NCBI GenBank assembly: GCA_963784415.1
Contig: CAWARK010000006.1
Coordinates: forward strand, 62,001 to 126,000
Direction: 5' to 3'
Length of the DNA: 64,000 nt
Origin: UBA7672 sp963784415
Lineage (GTDB): Bacteria; Pseudomonadota; Alphaproteobacteria; Caulobacterales; Hyphomonadaceae
This document shows positions 17,444 through 26,748 of the stretch, piece by piece. The notes beneath the pieces are model-generated. The model was not told the DNA's origin. It saw only the letters and a list, made by a program, of their open reading frames with translations, and searched no databases. The translations under genes and the position numbers were made by a program. Within the stretch, counting starts at the first letter, position 1. The number at the start of each line of letters is the position of its first letter.

Positions 17444-17938
17444 ATGCGTTTCTACAAGACACAGGCGACTTCGCATCATTTCAGGCGCAAGCCTGTTGCT
17501 GCTGCTGACCAGCCATTCCCTGTCTTGCTCGCCATCACGCGCCCAGCGCCGGGCGACACCAGGCGATGCGCCCGAATTCGTGGTCGCCTACACCGCCGGC
17601 CTGTCCTCGCTCGGCGTCGCCGGTCTGGTCGCCTTCGGTCTGGCGGTCGCTGTTCCTCGGTCTGCCTTCTCAATGGCCAGTCGCACCATGTCGGCGAGAA
17701 GTATGTCGGCCGCCGCCGCCGCAACATCGATAAATCGCTGCGTTCGGTCGCGATCATCCTGGGCTCGGCCGGCCTCATCGTCGGCAGCCTCGCCGGCTTC
17801 TACGCCGCAATGATGCATGCCCGCCCGGAGCTCTATTCCCGACTGCCCCTGCCGTTCCTCACGGCCGAGCTGGCAATTGCGTGCCTGCTTGGCGGCGCGC
17901 TTGTCTACGCCGCAGGGCGGATCGGCCGCCGCTACTGA
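17444..17938 (+). pseudogene. Small secreted/membrane protein of unknown function, frameshifted
   Basis: Pieces of one small membrane protein lie in different frames. A hydrophobic leader (SLLLLLTSHSLSCSPSRAQ) runs into APEFVVAYTAGLSSLGVAGL (about 17480-17660). Then, in another frame, LLNGQSHHVGEKYVGRRRR and NIDKSLRSVAIILGSAGLIV are followed by two hydrophobic stretches ending GRIGRRY at 17938. The likely start is ATG 17444, but the leader is in a different frame, implying at least two indels. I do not recognise the family. It lies 65 bp before the OPT transporter and may be co-transcribed with it. Confidence 0.45.
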
Positions 17939-18003
17939 GGCACGCATTGCCCTGACAGCCATTGTCGGCTTACCTCCGCGCAAAGCTGAGGGGCTACGCC
18001 ACA

Positions 18004-20001
18004 ATGACCGACACTGACCACCGCGCCAGCGAAGCGCATCGAGATGACGCTCCGGGCCCTGATCCTGGGCAGCATCCTCGGCGTCGATCTTCACGGCGGC
18101 CAACGTCTATCTTGGCCTGCAAGGTCGGCCTGACCTTTGCCTCCGCCATCCCGGCGGCCGTCATCTCGATGGCGCTTCTTCGCGCCTTCAAGGGCTCGAC
18201 CATCTGGGAAAACATGACGGTCCAGACTGTCGCCTCTGTTGGCGGCGCGATGTCCTCGATCATCTTCGTGCTCCCGGCCCTCGTCATGGTCGGCTGGTGG
18301 ACCGAATTTCCGTTCTGGCAGTCCTTCCTTATCTGCGCGTTCGGCGGCGTCCTCGGCGTTACGTTCTCCATCCCGCTGCGCCGCGCCCTCGTCATCAACA
18401 CCGACCTGCCTTACCCGGAAGGCATCGCCGCCGCCGAAGTGCTGAAGGTCGGCTCTCGCGGCGCTGACGAAAGCGAATCCGCCGTACGCGAAAACAAGGC
18501 TGGTCTGCTCACGGTCATTGTCGGTTCGATCGCCTCGGCCCTCTACGCTTTCTTCGTATCCGCGCGCGCCTTCGCCGGCGAAGCCGCCGCCTTCTTCCGC
18601 ATCGGGCCGTCCGCCACAGGCCTCGCAGGCGGCATGCAGTTCGCGCTGCTCGGCGCAGGTCACCTGGTCGGCCTCGCCGTCGGCCTCGCCATGTTCGTCG
18701 GCCTGCTGATCGCCTGGGCCGGCTTCGTTCCGATCATGACCGCCATGCAGGGCACGGAAGGCCTAGCGGAAGAGGCGGCAGGCGCCGTCTGGGGCGGGCA
18801 GGTTCGCCGCATCGGCGCGGGCGCCATCGGCATCGCCGCGATCTGGACGCTCCTGAAACTCATCGGCCCGCTGGTCAGCGGCATCGCCTCCGCGTTCGCC
18901 GCACAACGCAAGCGCGCCGCCAATGAAGTGCTCGACCGCACCGAGCAGGACATCCCGATCGGTCTCGTCAGCATTATATCCGCCGTTACACTTGTCGCCA
19001 TCGGCGTCCTGCTGTGGACCTTCACCCAGGGCACCCCGCTCGCGGCCAGCGCCCCGGCGATCGTTGCCGGCGGCGTGATCTATGTGGTCGTCATCGGGCT
19101 CGTCGTCGCTTCAGTGTGCGGCTACATGGCCGGCCTGATCGGCTCGTCCAACAGCCCCGTCTCCGGCGTCGGCATCCTCGCCATCCTCGTTGCCGTCGGT
19201 TCTGATGCTGGGCGCGATGCAATTGTTCAGCATCCCGGCTGATCCGTCCATCGTCGCGTTCGCCCTGCTAATCACCGCTGTCGTTTTCGCCGTGGCAGTC
19301 ATCTCGAACGACAACCTGCAGGATCTGAAAACCGGCCAGCTCGTCGGCGCCACACCTTGGCGCCAGCAGCTTGCCCTCATCGTCGGCGTCTTCGCCGGCT
19401 CGCTGGTGATCCCGTTCCTGCTCAACCTGCTCAACAGCGCCTTTGGCTTCGCGGGCGGACCGCCCGCCAGCCGTCGCCGGCACCGAACCACTTGCCGCCC
19501 CGCAAGCAACGCTGATCTCCAGCCCTCGCTGCCGGCGTCATCGGCGGCGACCGCGCTGGGACCTGATCGGCGTCGGCGCCATCTCTCGGCGTCGTCATCA
19601 TCATGGTCGACGAACTGCTCGTCCGCACCATCAGCCGCAAGCGCAAGGCTGCCGCCGCTCGCCGTCGCCATGGGCATCTACCTGCCGATGGCCATCACCA
19701 TGACCGTCACCGTCGGCGCCATCATCGGGCAGCTCTACGACCACTGGGTCTCGAAGAGCACCAACCCCGAGCCAGCAAGCGCCTCGGCGTCCTGCTGGCG
19801 TCCGGTCTGATCGTCGGCGAAAGCCTGTTCGACGTGCTTCATCGCCGCAGTGATCGTCTCGACCAACAACGGCGAACCCTTCGGCATCATCCCCAAGGAT
19901 TCCTTCTGGCCCGCCATACTCGATGATCGCCGGCTTCGTCGGCCTTCCTCGCGGTGGTCTACGGCCTCTACGCCTGGACGAAATCCAAAGCCGACAAGTC
20001 T
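18004..20001 (+). pseudogene. OPT-family oligopeptide transporter, broken by multiple small indels
   Basis: Reconstructed across frames it is a complete OPT transporter: MTDTDHRASEAH, MTLRALILGSILGV, IFTAANVYLGL, KVGLTFASAIPAAVISMALL, ENMTVQTVASVGGAM, TDLPYPEGIAAAEVLKVGS, ISNDNLQDLKTGQLVGATPW, MGIYLPMAITMTVTVGAIIG, LLASGLIVGESLFDV, FGIIPKDSFW. I see breaks near 18040, 18088, 18118, 19205, 19470-19560, 19640, 19770, 19840 and 19925. Several (18088, 18118) are single extra C bases. Conserved residues survive throughout with no in-frame stops, which looks more like poor consensus or very recent inactivation than old decay. The 3' end meets the gp8 stop convergently. Confidence 0.85.
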
Positions 20002-20409
20002 AGACCGCCTCCACCACCGCCTTCAGCCGCATCACCGTCCGCCATCGGCCGACGTTCTCGCGCAGCGTGTCGACAAATATCGGCAGGAGCAGCACGCACC
20101 GCCACCCGTCGAGCACCAGCTCGGCAGCATCGAGCGCTGTCCGCACAGCGCCGATCACCTCGCGGCTGCCGACGCCCCCATCAAGCCTGCTGGTCGCAGC
20201 CAGATCGATCCGATGCTCGCTCGCCTCGCTGCCCGCCGCGCCCGCAGGTTCACTCGAGATGCCGCGCGATCTCGAGATAAGGAAAGGCCGGCTGCGGACT
20301 GTCCAACGTCCACCACGCGCACCGGATCGCCCAACACGGCCATCACGCCTTCATCCGCCGCCAGCACAGCGAGGATCGCGCTCTCCAGCGCCTGCTCGAC
20401 CGCGCTCAC
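20000..20409 (-). pseudogene. GTA gp8-like tail completion protein (DUF3168), frameshifted twice
   Basis: GTG start at 20409 overlaps the gp6 stop (GTGA). The product begins VSAVEQALESAILAVLAADE and GVMAVLGDPVRVVDVGQ, changes frame to QPAFPYLEIARHLE, then changes again to EPAGAAGSEASEHRIDLAAT, VIGAVRTALDAAELVLDGW and LPIFVDTLRENVGRWRTVMR, stopping at 20000-20002. Both breaks (about 20300 and 20255) are consistent with one extra T. The restored product of about 135 residues matches DUF3168 proteins at the head-tail junction. gp7, normally between gp6 and gp8, is absent. Confidence 0.78.
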
Positions 20410-20978
20410 AGCCGAACCCTCCGCCACGGGCTCAACAGTCCCGCGACATCCACCGGCAATGGCCCCGCTATCGTCTCCGGATCGCGCGCATTGTAGGCGT
20501 GCGCCGCCAACCGCTTGACGGCCAGCCGCAATCCCTCCGCGACATCCTCCGGCGCTTCACCAAATCCCGCCTCGTAGTCGATCTCGATTCCGCCGACACG
20601 CAGCCCCGGCCACGGAAACACACCGTCCGTCCACATCAGCTTCGCCGATCGTCCAGCCGGCAGCGTGAACCGATCCGTCACCACACTCGCCACGCCATGC
20701 CCATCGAACACGCGCACCGCATTCAGTTCGCCAGACGGCCTCACGGGCAGGCGCATCCACCTCCGCTCCACCGTTCCCTGCGGCCACCAATCGAGCGTCA
20801 GGCGCAGGCTGCGCGTGATCATCGCCACGCCCGCGAGCTCCTCGACGCGCGATCGCGCGGCCGCGATCAGTTCCCCCACCAGCCCGTCCTGCCCATCGCC
20901 TGCGATGCGCAGATAGTCCTTCGCCTCGGCCAGCCCCACGGGTTCGGCTGCCGGCGGCGCCAGCATCGTTGCAATCAT
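20406..20978 (-). CDS. GTA gp6-like head-tail connector
   Basis: 190 residues, intact, starting MIATMLAPPAAEPVGLAEAK at 20978 and carrying the connector-family pattern AKDYLRI....DGLVGELIAAARSRVEELAG, then DWWPQGTVERRWMRLPVRP and a helical C-terminus (EGLRLAVKRLAAHAYNAR). It corresponds to RcGTA gp6, an adaptor placed below the portal. Its stop overlaps the gp8 start by 4 bp, so the two remain coupled although the rest of the cluster is scattered. Confidence 0.85.
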   Translation of the reverse strand: MIATMLAPPAAEPVGLAEAKDYLRIAGDGQDGLVGELIAAARSRVEELAGVAMITRSLRLTLDWWPQGTVERRWMRLPVRPSGELNAVRVFDGHGVASVVTDRFTLPAGRSAKLMWTDGVFPWPGLRVGGIEIDYEAGFGEAPEDVAEGLRLAVKRLAAHAYNARDPETIAGPLPVDVAGLLSPWRRVRL

Positions 20979-21031
20979 TCCTGTTTTCCTTCTGGGATCC
21001 GTCCTACGGTGAGGACTTCTGGGAGACCGCC

Positions 21032-21394
21032 ATGATCACCGGCCTCAATCACGCGAACATCTCGACAGCGAAGCTGGCGGAGACGATCGACTTCTTCGTG
21101 CAGATCATCGGTCTACGTGTCGGCCCGCGCCCCGAGTTCAACTTCGCCGGCGCATGGCTCTATGCCGGCGACCAGGCCGTCATCCATCTTGTCGAACGCC
21201 CTCAGCCCCGCGACCCGGAAGGCGCGCTCGACCACATCTCGTTCACGGCGCCAGATTTCGACGCAGCCCTGAAACGCCTCGACGACCTCGGCGTGCCCTA
21301 TCGCTGGTCGCACATCCCGAGCGGCTTCGGCCGTCAGTGTTTCGTGAAAGACCCGAACGGCGTCACAATCGAACTCACCGGCCCGCCAGCCTGA
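21032..21394 (+). CDS. VOC-family (glyoxalase/dioxygenase fold) protein
   Basis: 120 residues with the paired beta-alpha-beta-beta-beta VOC modules: LNHANISTAKLAETIDFFVQ, GLRVGPRPEFNFAGAWLY, VIHLVERPQPRDPEGALDHI, and the C-terminal VKDPNGVTIELTGPPA. The His in LNHANIS, His in LDHISF and Glu in IELTG fit metal ligands. The start at 21032 is chosen because the fold begins at once. The substrate is unknown. It lies on the plus strand between the gp6 gene and an SDR gene. Confidence 0.85.
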   Translation: MITGLNHANISTAKLAETIDFFVQIIGLRVGPRPEFNFAGAWLYAGDQAVIHLVERPQPRDPEGALDHISFTAPDFDAALKRLDDLGVPYRWSHIPSGFGRQCFVKDPNGVTIELTGPPA

Positions 21395-21483
21395 CGCATG
21401 CCGTCACGTCACGACTAGGCGCGGCGTTTTTCCGGGACTAAGACCCTTCCGCGAACGTCAACCACAAGCGCAGGAAACGCCCC

Positions 21484-22266
21484 ATGAAACTCGACTCGTC
21501 GATCTCCGCCATCGTCACCGGCGGCGCCTCCGGCCTCGGTGGCGCGACCGTCCGCGCCCTCCGCGCCGCCGGCGTCAAAGTTGCGATCTTCGACATGAAC
21601 GAGAAGACCGGTAACGCCTTCGCCGCCGAGACCGGCGCGGTCTATTGCAACGTCAACGTCACCAACGATGCCTCAGTCGACGCCGGCTTCGCCGCCGCCC
21701 GCGCTGCCAACGGCCAGGAGCGCATCCTCGTCAACTGCGCCGGCACCGGCAACGCCTTCAAGACCGCCGGCCGCAACAAGGAAACTGGCGAGATCAAGTC
21801 GTTCCCCATCGACCAGTTCGACCGCATCATCCAGATCAACCTCGTCGGCACCTTCCGCTGCATCGCGAAATCCGCCGCCGGCATGCTGACGCTCGACGTG
21901 CTGCCGGATGGCGATCGCGGCGCGATCATCAACACCGCCTCCGTCGCCGCTGAAGACGGCCAGATCGGGCAGGCCGCCTACTCCGCCTCCAAGGGCGGTG
22001 TCGTCGGCATGACCCTCCCCATCGCGCGCGACCTCTCGACCGAAAGCATCCGCGTCAACACGATCCTGCCGGGCCTGTTCAACACCCCGCTTCTGGCTGG
22101 CGCACCCGAGAACGTGAAAGCGGCCCTCGCCGCCACCGTCCTCAACCCGAAACGCCTCGGCATGCCCGACGAGTATGCAAGCCTCGCCATGCAGATGATC
22201 CAGAACGGCTACTTCAACGGCGAAAGCGTCCGCCTCGACGGCGGCATCCGCATGCAACCGCGCTAA
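21484..22266 (+). CDS. SDR-family NAD(P)-dependent dehydrogenase (3-hydroxyacyl-CoA/HSD10-like)
   Basis: 260 residues. Rossmann dinucleotide motif TGGASGLGGATVRAL (about 12-26), an Asp after strand 2 (FDMN) favouring NAD, NCAGTGNAF (the NAG region), catalytic Ser in NTASVAAEDG and YSASKGG (Tyr/Lys), and a LDGGIRMQPR end. The insert KETGEIKSFPIDQFDRIIQI is typical of type II 3-hydroxyacyl-CoA dehydrogenases, suggesting beta-oxidation or steroid/branched-chain acyl-CoA metabolism. The enoyl-CoA hydratase at 41089 would be a compatible partner but is not adjacent. Confidence 0.9.
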   Translation: MKLDSSISAIVTGGASGLGGATVRALRAAGVKVAIFDMNEKTGNAFAAETGAVYCNVNVTNDASVDAGFAAARAANGQERILVNCAGTGNAFKTAGRNKETGEIKSFPIDQFDRIIQINLVGTFRCIAKSAAGMLTLDVLPDGDRGAIINTASVAAEDGQIGQAAYSASKGGVVGMTLPIARDLSTESIRVNTILPGLFNTPLLAGAPENVKAALAATVLNPKRLGMPDEYASLAMQMIQNGYFNGESVRLDGGIRMQPR

Positions 22267-22331
22267 GACAGGACTCGGCGGCGCCCTGATGCTGGCTTAT
22301 GCTCCGGCAGCCAGCATCAGGAGCCTCCATC

Positions 22332-22673
22332 ATGATCATCGGCGCCCACACCATTCTCTACAGCCAGAACGCCGATGCAGACCGCGCCTTCATCCGCGAC
22401 GTTCTCGGCTTCAGCCACATCGATGCCGGCCACGGTTGGCTCATCTTCGCCCTGCCGCCCGCCGAAATCGCAGTGCACCCCTCTGACGAAAACGACGTCC
22501 ACGAATTCTACCTGATGACCGACGACATCGCCGGCCTAGTCGCAGACCTCACGGCAAAAGGCGTCGCCTGCACGCCGCTCGAAGAACCCCGCTGGGGCAG
22601 CCTAACCCGCATCACGCTCCCCGGCGGCGGCCAGCTCGGCATCTATCAACCGAAACATCCCACCGCGTTCTGA
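22332..22673 (+). CDS. VOC-family protein (extradiol-dioxygenase-like fold)
   Basis: 113 residues: MIIGAHTILYSQNADADRAF, DVLGFSHIDAGHGWLIFALP, the mid segment EFYLMTDDIAGLVADLTAKG and LPGGGQLGIYQPKH. It has His in GAHTILY and further histidines near the module ends; function unknown. The ATG at 22332 is supported by the fold; the preceding 11 in-frame residues are unconvincing. It lies 12 bp upstream of the TrmO-like gene and is probably co-transcribed with the SDR, itself and TrmO. Confidence 0.82.
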   Translation: MIIGAHTILYSQNADADRAFIRDVLGFSHIDAGHGWLIFALPPAEIAVHPSDENDVHEFYLMTDDIAGLVADLTAKGVACTPLEEPRWGSLTRITLPGGGQLGIYQPKHPTAF

Positions 22674-22685
22674 GCGAAGCGCCCC

Positions 22686-23153
22686 ATGAAAATCGAACTC
22701 GCTCCCATCGGCTACGTCCGCACCACCCGCGCTGATCCCACCGACGACAACTGGGACGCGGAAACCACGCGCATCGAACTCGAAACGACGCGCTTCGCCG
22801 CCGACGCGCTCCTCAGCCTCGACACATTCAGCCACGTCGAAGTGCTCTACTGGTTCCACCACGAAGCAGCCGCCACGCCCGTCAACGGCGCGCGTCATCC
22901 GCGCGGCAACAAGGACTGGCCCCTCGTCGGCATCTTCGCCCAGCGCGGCAAGAACCGCCCGAACCGCATAGGCCTCACCATCTGCCAAGTGCTCAAGGTC
23001 GATGGTACAACCCTCCACCTCAAAGGCCTCGACGCCATCGACGGCACGCCCGTACTCGATCTCAAGCCATGGGTCTCCGACTTCGGCCCACGCGGCGATA
23101 TCCGCGAGCCGCAGTGGATGAAAGACCTGATGGCCGGTTACTGGGAAACCTAG
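22686..23153 (+). CDS. TrmO/TsaA-like SAM-dependent methyltransferase
   Basis: 155 residues with the hallmarks of the TrmO beta-barrel methyltransferase that N6-methylates t6A37 in certain tRNAs: APIGYVRT, FSHVEVLYWFHH, GIFAQRGKNRPNRIGLT, LDAIDGTPVLDLKPWVSDF. Many close members in this class are annotated simply as TsaA-domain methyltransferases, so the tRNA substrate is probable but not proven. It ends convergently on an NTF2-like gene, the stops sharing bases 23150-23153. Confidence 0.85.
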   Translation: MKIELAPIGYVRTTRADPTDDNWDAETTRIELETTRFAADALLSLDTFSHVEVLYWFHHEAAATPVNGARHPRGNKDWPLVGIFAQRGKNRPNRIGLTICQVLKVDGTTLHLKGLDAIDGTPVLDLKPWVSDFGPRGDIREPQWMKDLMAGYWET

Positions 23154-23530
23154 TCCCGCTCGCGGCTCGCGCCCGTTGCGTCATCGATCGCGAACCGCCA
23201 CAGCCCGTCCGCTCCGCGCTTCAGCACTTCGACCGAAACGCCGTCCTGGTCGATCCAGCCTTCGGCGTTGAGCATTTCCCAGCGCAGGCTGCACATGGCG
23301 ACATCGCCTGCGACCAGCGGCACGCCCACATACTTCCCCCTCAGCGTCATCTTCGACGCAAGGAAGCCATCGATCGCCGCCTTGATCTGATCCGTCCCGC
23401 GCGCGAACGCCACGCCATCGAACGTGAACACCGCATCCGGCGCATACAGCGCCATCAGCCCAGCGCCATCGCGCTCATTGAACTTCGAGATAAACGCCTC
23501 GGCCATGTCTTCCGACGACTGAACAGCCAT
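23150..23530 (-). CDS. NTF2/SnoaL-like (DUF4440-type) protein
   Basis: 126 residues: AEAFISKFNERDGAGLMALY, APDAVFTFDGVAFARGTDQI, FLASKMTLRGKYV, MCSLRWEMLN, and a WRFAIDDATG end. This is the cone-shaped NTF2 fold of small ketosteroid-isomerase-like or ring-modifying proteins; no catalytic role can be assigned. The start MAVQSSED at 23530 is the first that fits the domain. It is a tandem paralogue of the next gene (same TFDG/TYDG, LRG and DGLW-FxIDD positions). Confidence 0.8.
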   Translation of the reverse strand: MAVQSSEDMAEAFISKFNERDGAGLMALYAPDAVFTFDGVAFARGTDQIKAAIDGFLASKMTLRGKYVGVPLVAGDVAMCSLRWEMLNAEGWIDQDGVSVEVLKRGADGLWRFAIDDATGASRERD

Positions 23531-23611
23531 GCCAACTCCCCTGAATTCAGCGAGCCGCATCTTGTTCATCGCGACGCGAAGTTCAACCCGTCTGAGAGGC
23601 CGCCTCTCAGG

Positions 23612-23986
23612 TCAGGCCGCGCGGCTCCCGCCGCCCGTGTCGTCAATGATGAACTGCCACAACCCATCTGGTCCGCGCTGCTGCACCTCGGTCGACACGC
23701 CCGAAGCGATCGTCGCGCCCGAGCCATCATAAAGCTCCCAGGCAAACCGCGTCAGCGCCACATCGCCCACAATATACGTGTTCACATTCCGGCCGCGCAT
23801 CTTGAGCCCAGCCGCCATGAAGCCGTTGATCGCCCGCTCGATCTGGGCGCGCCCGACGGCCTTCTCCTGGCCGTCATAGGTGAACACCGCATCATGACTG
23901 TAGAGCTGCGCGAATCCTGCCGCATCTCCCGCGTTGAACCGGTCGAAAAACATTTCGGCCGTGGCCTGCGGCGTCGGCGAACCCAT
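23612..23986 (-). CDS. NTF2/SnoaL-like protein, paralogue of the adjacent gene
   Basis: 124 residues: AEMFFDRFNAGDAAGFAQLY, SHDAVFTYDGQEKAVGRAQI, MRGRNVNTYIVGDVALTRFA, DGLWQFIIDDTGG. Its layout matches the downstream gene at 23150-23530 residue for residue, so a tandem duplication is likely. Both are transcribed away from the capsid gene with an 81-bp gap between them. Function unknown; scaffold or small-molecule binding is typical of the fold. Confidence 0.8.
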   Translation of the reverse strand: MGSPTPQATAEMFFDRFNAGDAAGFAQLYSHDAVFTYDGQEKAVGRAQIERAINGFMAAGLKMRGRNVNTYIVGDVALTRFAWELYDGSGATIASGVSTEVQQRGPDGLWQFIIDDTGGGSRAA

Positions 23987-24116
23987 CCAGAATCTCCAGT
24001 TGTCGCCGGCAGGCTAAAGCACTGCCGGCGCAACCGTCGAGGTGATACTTTGTAGTTTACTGCCAGCGGCCTGCGCCGCCCTGTCAGGACTTCGTCAGCT
24101 TAGGCGTCGGCATCCC

Positions 24117-25352
24117 CTACGAAGCCGCGAACTTCATGACCTTGATAGCGTCGAAGTTCTGCACCCCGCCGCCGACCCGTTTAGTCGTGTAGAACAGCAC
24201 GTAGGGCTTCATTGAATACGGATCACGCAGAACGCGCTCGCCCTGGCGGTCCACGATCAGATAGCCACGCCGGAAGTCACCGAAGGCGATCGCATACGCG
24301 TTCGCCGCGATATCCGGCATGTCCTCGATCTCCGTCACAGGATAGCCAAGCAGGCTCGCCGTTTCACCCGCAGCGCCCGGACGCCACAGATAGTTTCCGT
24401 CGCCATCCTTCAGCTTGCGCACGCCCGACACCGTCCGCCTGTTCATCACGAACCGGGCATTGGCGCGGAACTGGCTCTTCAGCGCGTAGACCAGGTCGAT
24501 CAGCTTGTCCGCCGGATTGCTCGCCGCGAACGCGCCTGCGCCGCCTGACAGGATGAAGCCGATCTTGCTCCACGCATGGCTCGCGTCCACGATCATGTCA
24601 TAGCTGAGAAAGCCCTTCGGCTCGCCCGATCCATCGCCTGAAACGAAGGCTGCGCTTTCCTGTGTCGAAAAGCTCGCCTCCACCTCGTCCGCCAGCCACT
24701 CGTCGACGTCGGCATAGGCATCGTCCAGCAGCGTCTGCGTCGCCGCTGGCATCGCGTAGAGCTCCGCCGCTGGAAACTCGAGCAGGCTCAGCGTCGGCGC
24801 CGTCGTCTCGGTGCGCGATCCCGTCTCCGCCGCCCACGCCGACGTCGTGCCAAGGCTCACCGGCTTCTTGAACACGGTCGCTGAAGTCTGCCGCACCGTC
24901 GCGATCTGTCGCATCGGCGAAGACGCCATCAGGCGCTGCTCGATCAGGCGGTCCAACTCCGGCGGCGCGACATAGCCACCCTGCGCATCCGTCCCGACAT
25001 TCACCGACTTCAGGTCCAGCCGCGCAATACCGCTGTCATCGCCCTTGCGCAGATACGCGCTCCAGGCCGACTTGTGCTCCGGATCGCCCTTGCGCGGATC
25101 ATCGCCAATCGCCGGTCGCGACTGCTCCAGCGCCAGCCGTTCCAGAGCCGTCCGCTGGCGATCCAGCGACTGCTCGATCTTCTTCAGCTTGCTTTCCAGC
25201 ACGGGATCGACTGCGCCACGCTTCTCGATCTCTTCGATCCGCGCATCGTTCGTCGCCTTCAACGCCTCGAACGCCGCCATCACCTCGCCGGCGATCGCAC
25301 GCGCCTCCGCATTCGCGCCGGACGGCGCGCTCATCTTCGTCTCGATCGTCAT
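24117..25352 (-). CDS. GTA gp5: HK97-type major capsid protein
   Basis: 411 residues, intact. The N-terminal helical scaffolding (delta) region (residues 1-100, EEIEKRGAVDPVLESKLKKI) would be removed by the prohead protease. The HK97 fold follows: GGYVAPPELDRLIEQRL, RQTSATVFKKPVS, ELYAMPAATQTLLDDAYADV, GDGSGEPKGFLSYD, RFVMNRRTVSGVRKLKDGDG, YLWRPG, LLGYPVTEIEDMPDIA, FGDFRRGYLIVDR. The start MTIETK at 25352 has a GAAGGAAACT ribosome-binding site; a longer frame upstream is not capsid-like. Builds the GTA/phage head shell. It is flanked by non-phage genes on both sides. Confidence 0.93.
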   Translation of the reverse strand: MTIETKMSAPSGANAEARAIAGEVMAAFEALKATNDARIEEIEKRGAVDPVLESKLKKIEQSLDRQRTALERLALEQSRPAIGDDPRKGDPEHKSAWSAYLRKGDDSGIARLDLKSVNVGTDAQGGYVAPPELDRLIEQRLMASSPMRQIATVRQTSATVFKKPVSLGTTSAWAAETGSRTETTAPTLSLLEFPAAELYAMPAATQTLLDDAYADVDEWLADEVEASFSTQESAAFVSGDGSGEPKGFLSYDMIVDASHAWSKIGFILSGGAGAFAASNPADKLIDLVYALKSQFRANARFVMNRRTVSGVRKLKDGDGNYLWRPGAAGETASLLGYPVTEIEDMPDIAANAYAIAFGDFRRGYLIVDRQGERVLRDPYSMKPYVLFYTTKRVGGGVQNFDAIKVMKFAAS

Positions 25353-25423
25353 GAGTTTCCTTCGTTTCGCTTCGCTCAAACCAGGCCATCGCCGCGAAGC
25401 AACGCGATCGCCATTCCCAAACA

Positions 25424-25457
25424 CCAAAACAAAAGGGCGCAGCTTTCGCCGCGCCCT
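25424..25457 (-). terminator. Rho-independent terminator after the 25482-26568 gene
   Basis: On the minus strand an AGGGCGC...GCGCCCT stem (25434-25457) is followed by a T-rich tract (complement of CCAAAACAAA, 25424-25433). It is nearly identical in stem and loop to the terminator at 26671-26706, consistent with duplication of gene plus terminator. Confidence 0.75.
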
Positions 25458-25481
25458 CCCGTCATTCAATTCACCGAAAGC

Positions 25482-26568
25482 CTACTCGTTCGCGCCCTCG
25501 ATCTTTGCCCGATCGCTCGGCCGCACGATTCCAGCCGCGATACCCGGCCCCATCGTCGGCGTGATCCCGTGCGACTCCAACTCGCGCGCGCCGCCGAGAA
25601 TGCCCGGCATGGCGAAATTCCCTTCGTGGCAGGCATACTCATAGATAGGCTTCGACGCATTCAGCGCCATCTCGCCCTTCCAAACCTGCGTGTAGAGCGA
25701 GGGATCGTCCACGCTGAACGCGTACAGGATCTGTCCGTCGGCCCAGCGCGAGAACCGCTCCGTCACCTTGCCCGTTTTGGATATCAGGCTCGGCTGCAGC
25801 GGATGCACGTTGCGCGTCTCCACCACCAGCGTGTCGCCTTCATACCACCCGACGGAATCACCCGCCCATTGCGGGATCACATCCGGGCCGTGATGCGCTG
25901 CGGCCGCATTCGCGACAATCGGGATGACGCGCGCATGATGCACCATCTCGACCAGGATCATCACCGAGTGCTGGCGACTGCACGATCTGCAGCGTCGAAT
26001 TGTACATCGCGTTCTGCATCACCGGCCCCGCCGTCGTCTCCGTTGCGAGGCAGCGCTCGAACAGGGGCCGCGTTTCCGGGCCATCAAAGTTTGTCTCCGG
26101 CAAGCCATTGCCGCCCGACCGCCCAACGCCCGGCTTGAACGGCACACGCCCATTGGGCGGATCGACAATCCATGACGTCCGCAGCTCGCCCTTCACCGTC
26201 GCCAGCTTGCTGCCGGGATCGATCCAGTAGGCGTTGTAGCCGCGGTCCGCATTCTTGTCGTTCAGGATGGACGTGTCGTTCGGGTCCTTGCCCTCATTGT
26301 CGTTTTCCTGCTGCGTGATGATGATCAACGGATTGTCGTTGACGATCGTCCGCGCTTCCTTGTCGTTGACCACCAGCTTGTCGACACCCGACGGCCGCTG
26401 CAGGCTTGTGATCGACGTTGAATTCCAGAAGCCCTCCAGCTCCGGCACGCCCCAGCTTGTCTTGGGCCGCACATAGCCCGCCTCCTGCGCCGAAGCCACT
26501 CCGGCAAACGCAGCGGTCGCGAGCACAACAGATGCGAACGCTGAGCCCGTCAGCAAAATCCTGATCAT
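25482..26568 (-). pseudogene. Secreted protein of unknown function (GWYEGDTLVVET family), frameshifted
   Basis: Start MIRILLTGSAFASVVLATAA at 26568 gives a signal peptide ending near ASAQE. The mature part has SWGVPELEGFWNSTSITSLQ, DKNADRGYNAYWIDPGSKL and NFDGPETRPLFERCL. One extra base near 25975 shifts the frame; the protein continues SVMILVEMVHHARVIPI, DSVGWYEGDTLVVETRNVHP, EYACHEGNFAMPGILGGARE to a stop at 25482. Similar secreted proteins are common in Alphaproteobacteria and Acidobacteria, with no known activity. It is a paralogue of the upstream gene 26749-27811. Confidence 0.75.
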
Positions 26569-26670
26569 CTTCGTCTCCTCCGTGGCCAGCGCGTCTGTTG
26601 CGCGCTTGTTGCCAGCCGAAGCATCTAGAACCGCGTCAGACGACAAGTCCAGTTGCCGTATGGTTCGACG

Positions 26671-26706
26671 CCAAAAGCAAAAGGGCGCAGCTCTCGCCGC
26701 GCCCTT
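26671..26706 (-). terminator. Rho-independent terminator after the 26749-27811 gene
   Basis: Minus-strand stem AAGGGCGC (26699-26706) pairs with GCGCCCTT (26681-26688) around a short loop, followed by a T-rich stretch (complement of CCAAAAGCAA). It is almost the same sequence as the terminator at 25424-25457. Confidence 0.75.
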
Positions 26707-26748
26707 TCGACACCCGTCCCGCCAAAGCTTTCGTATTACGTGCGCCGA

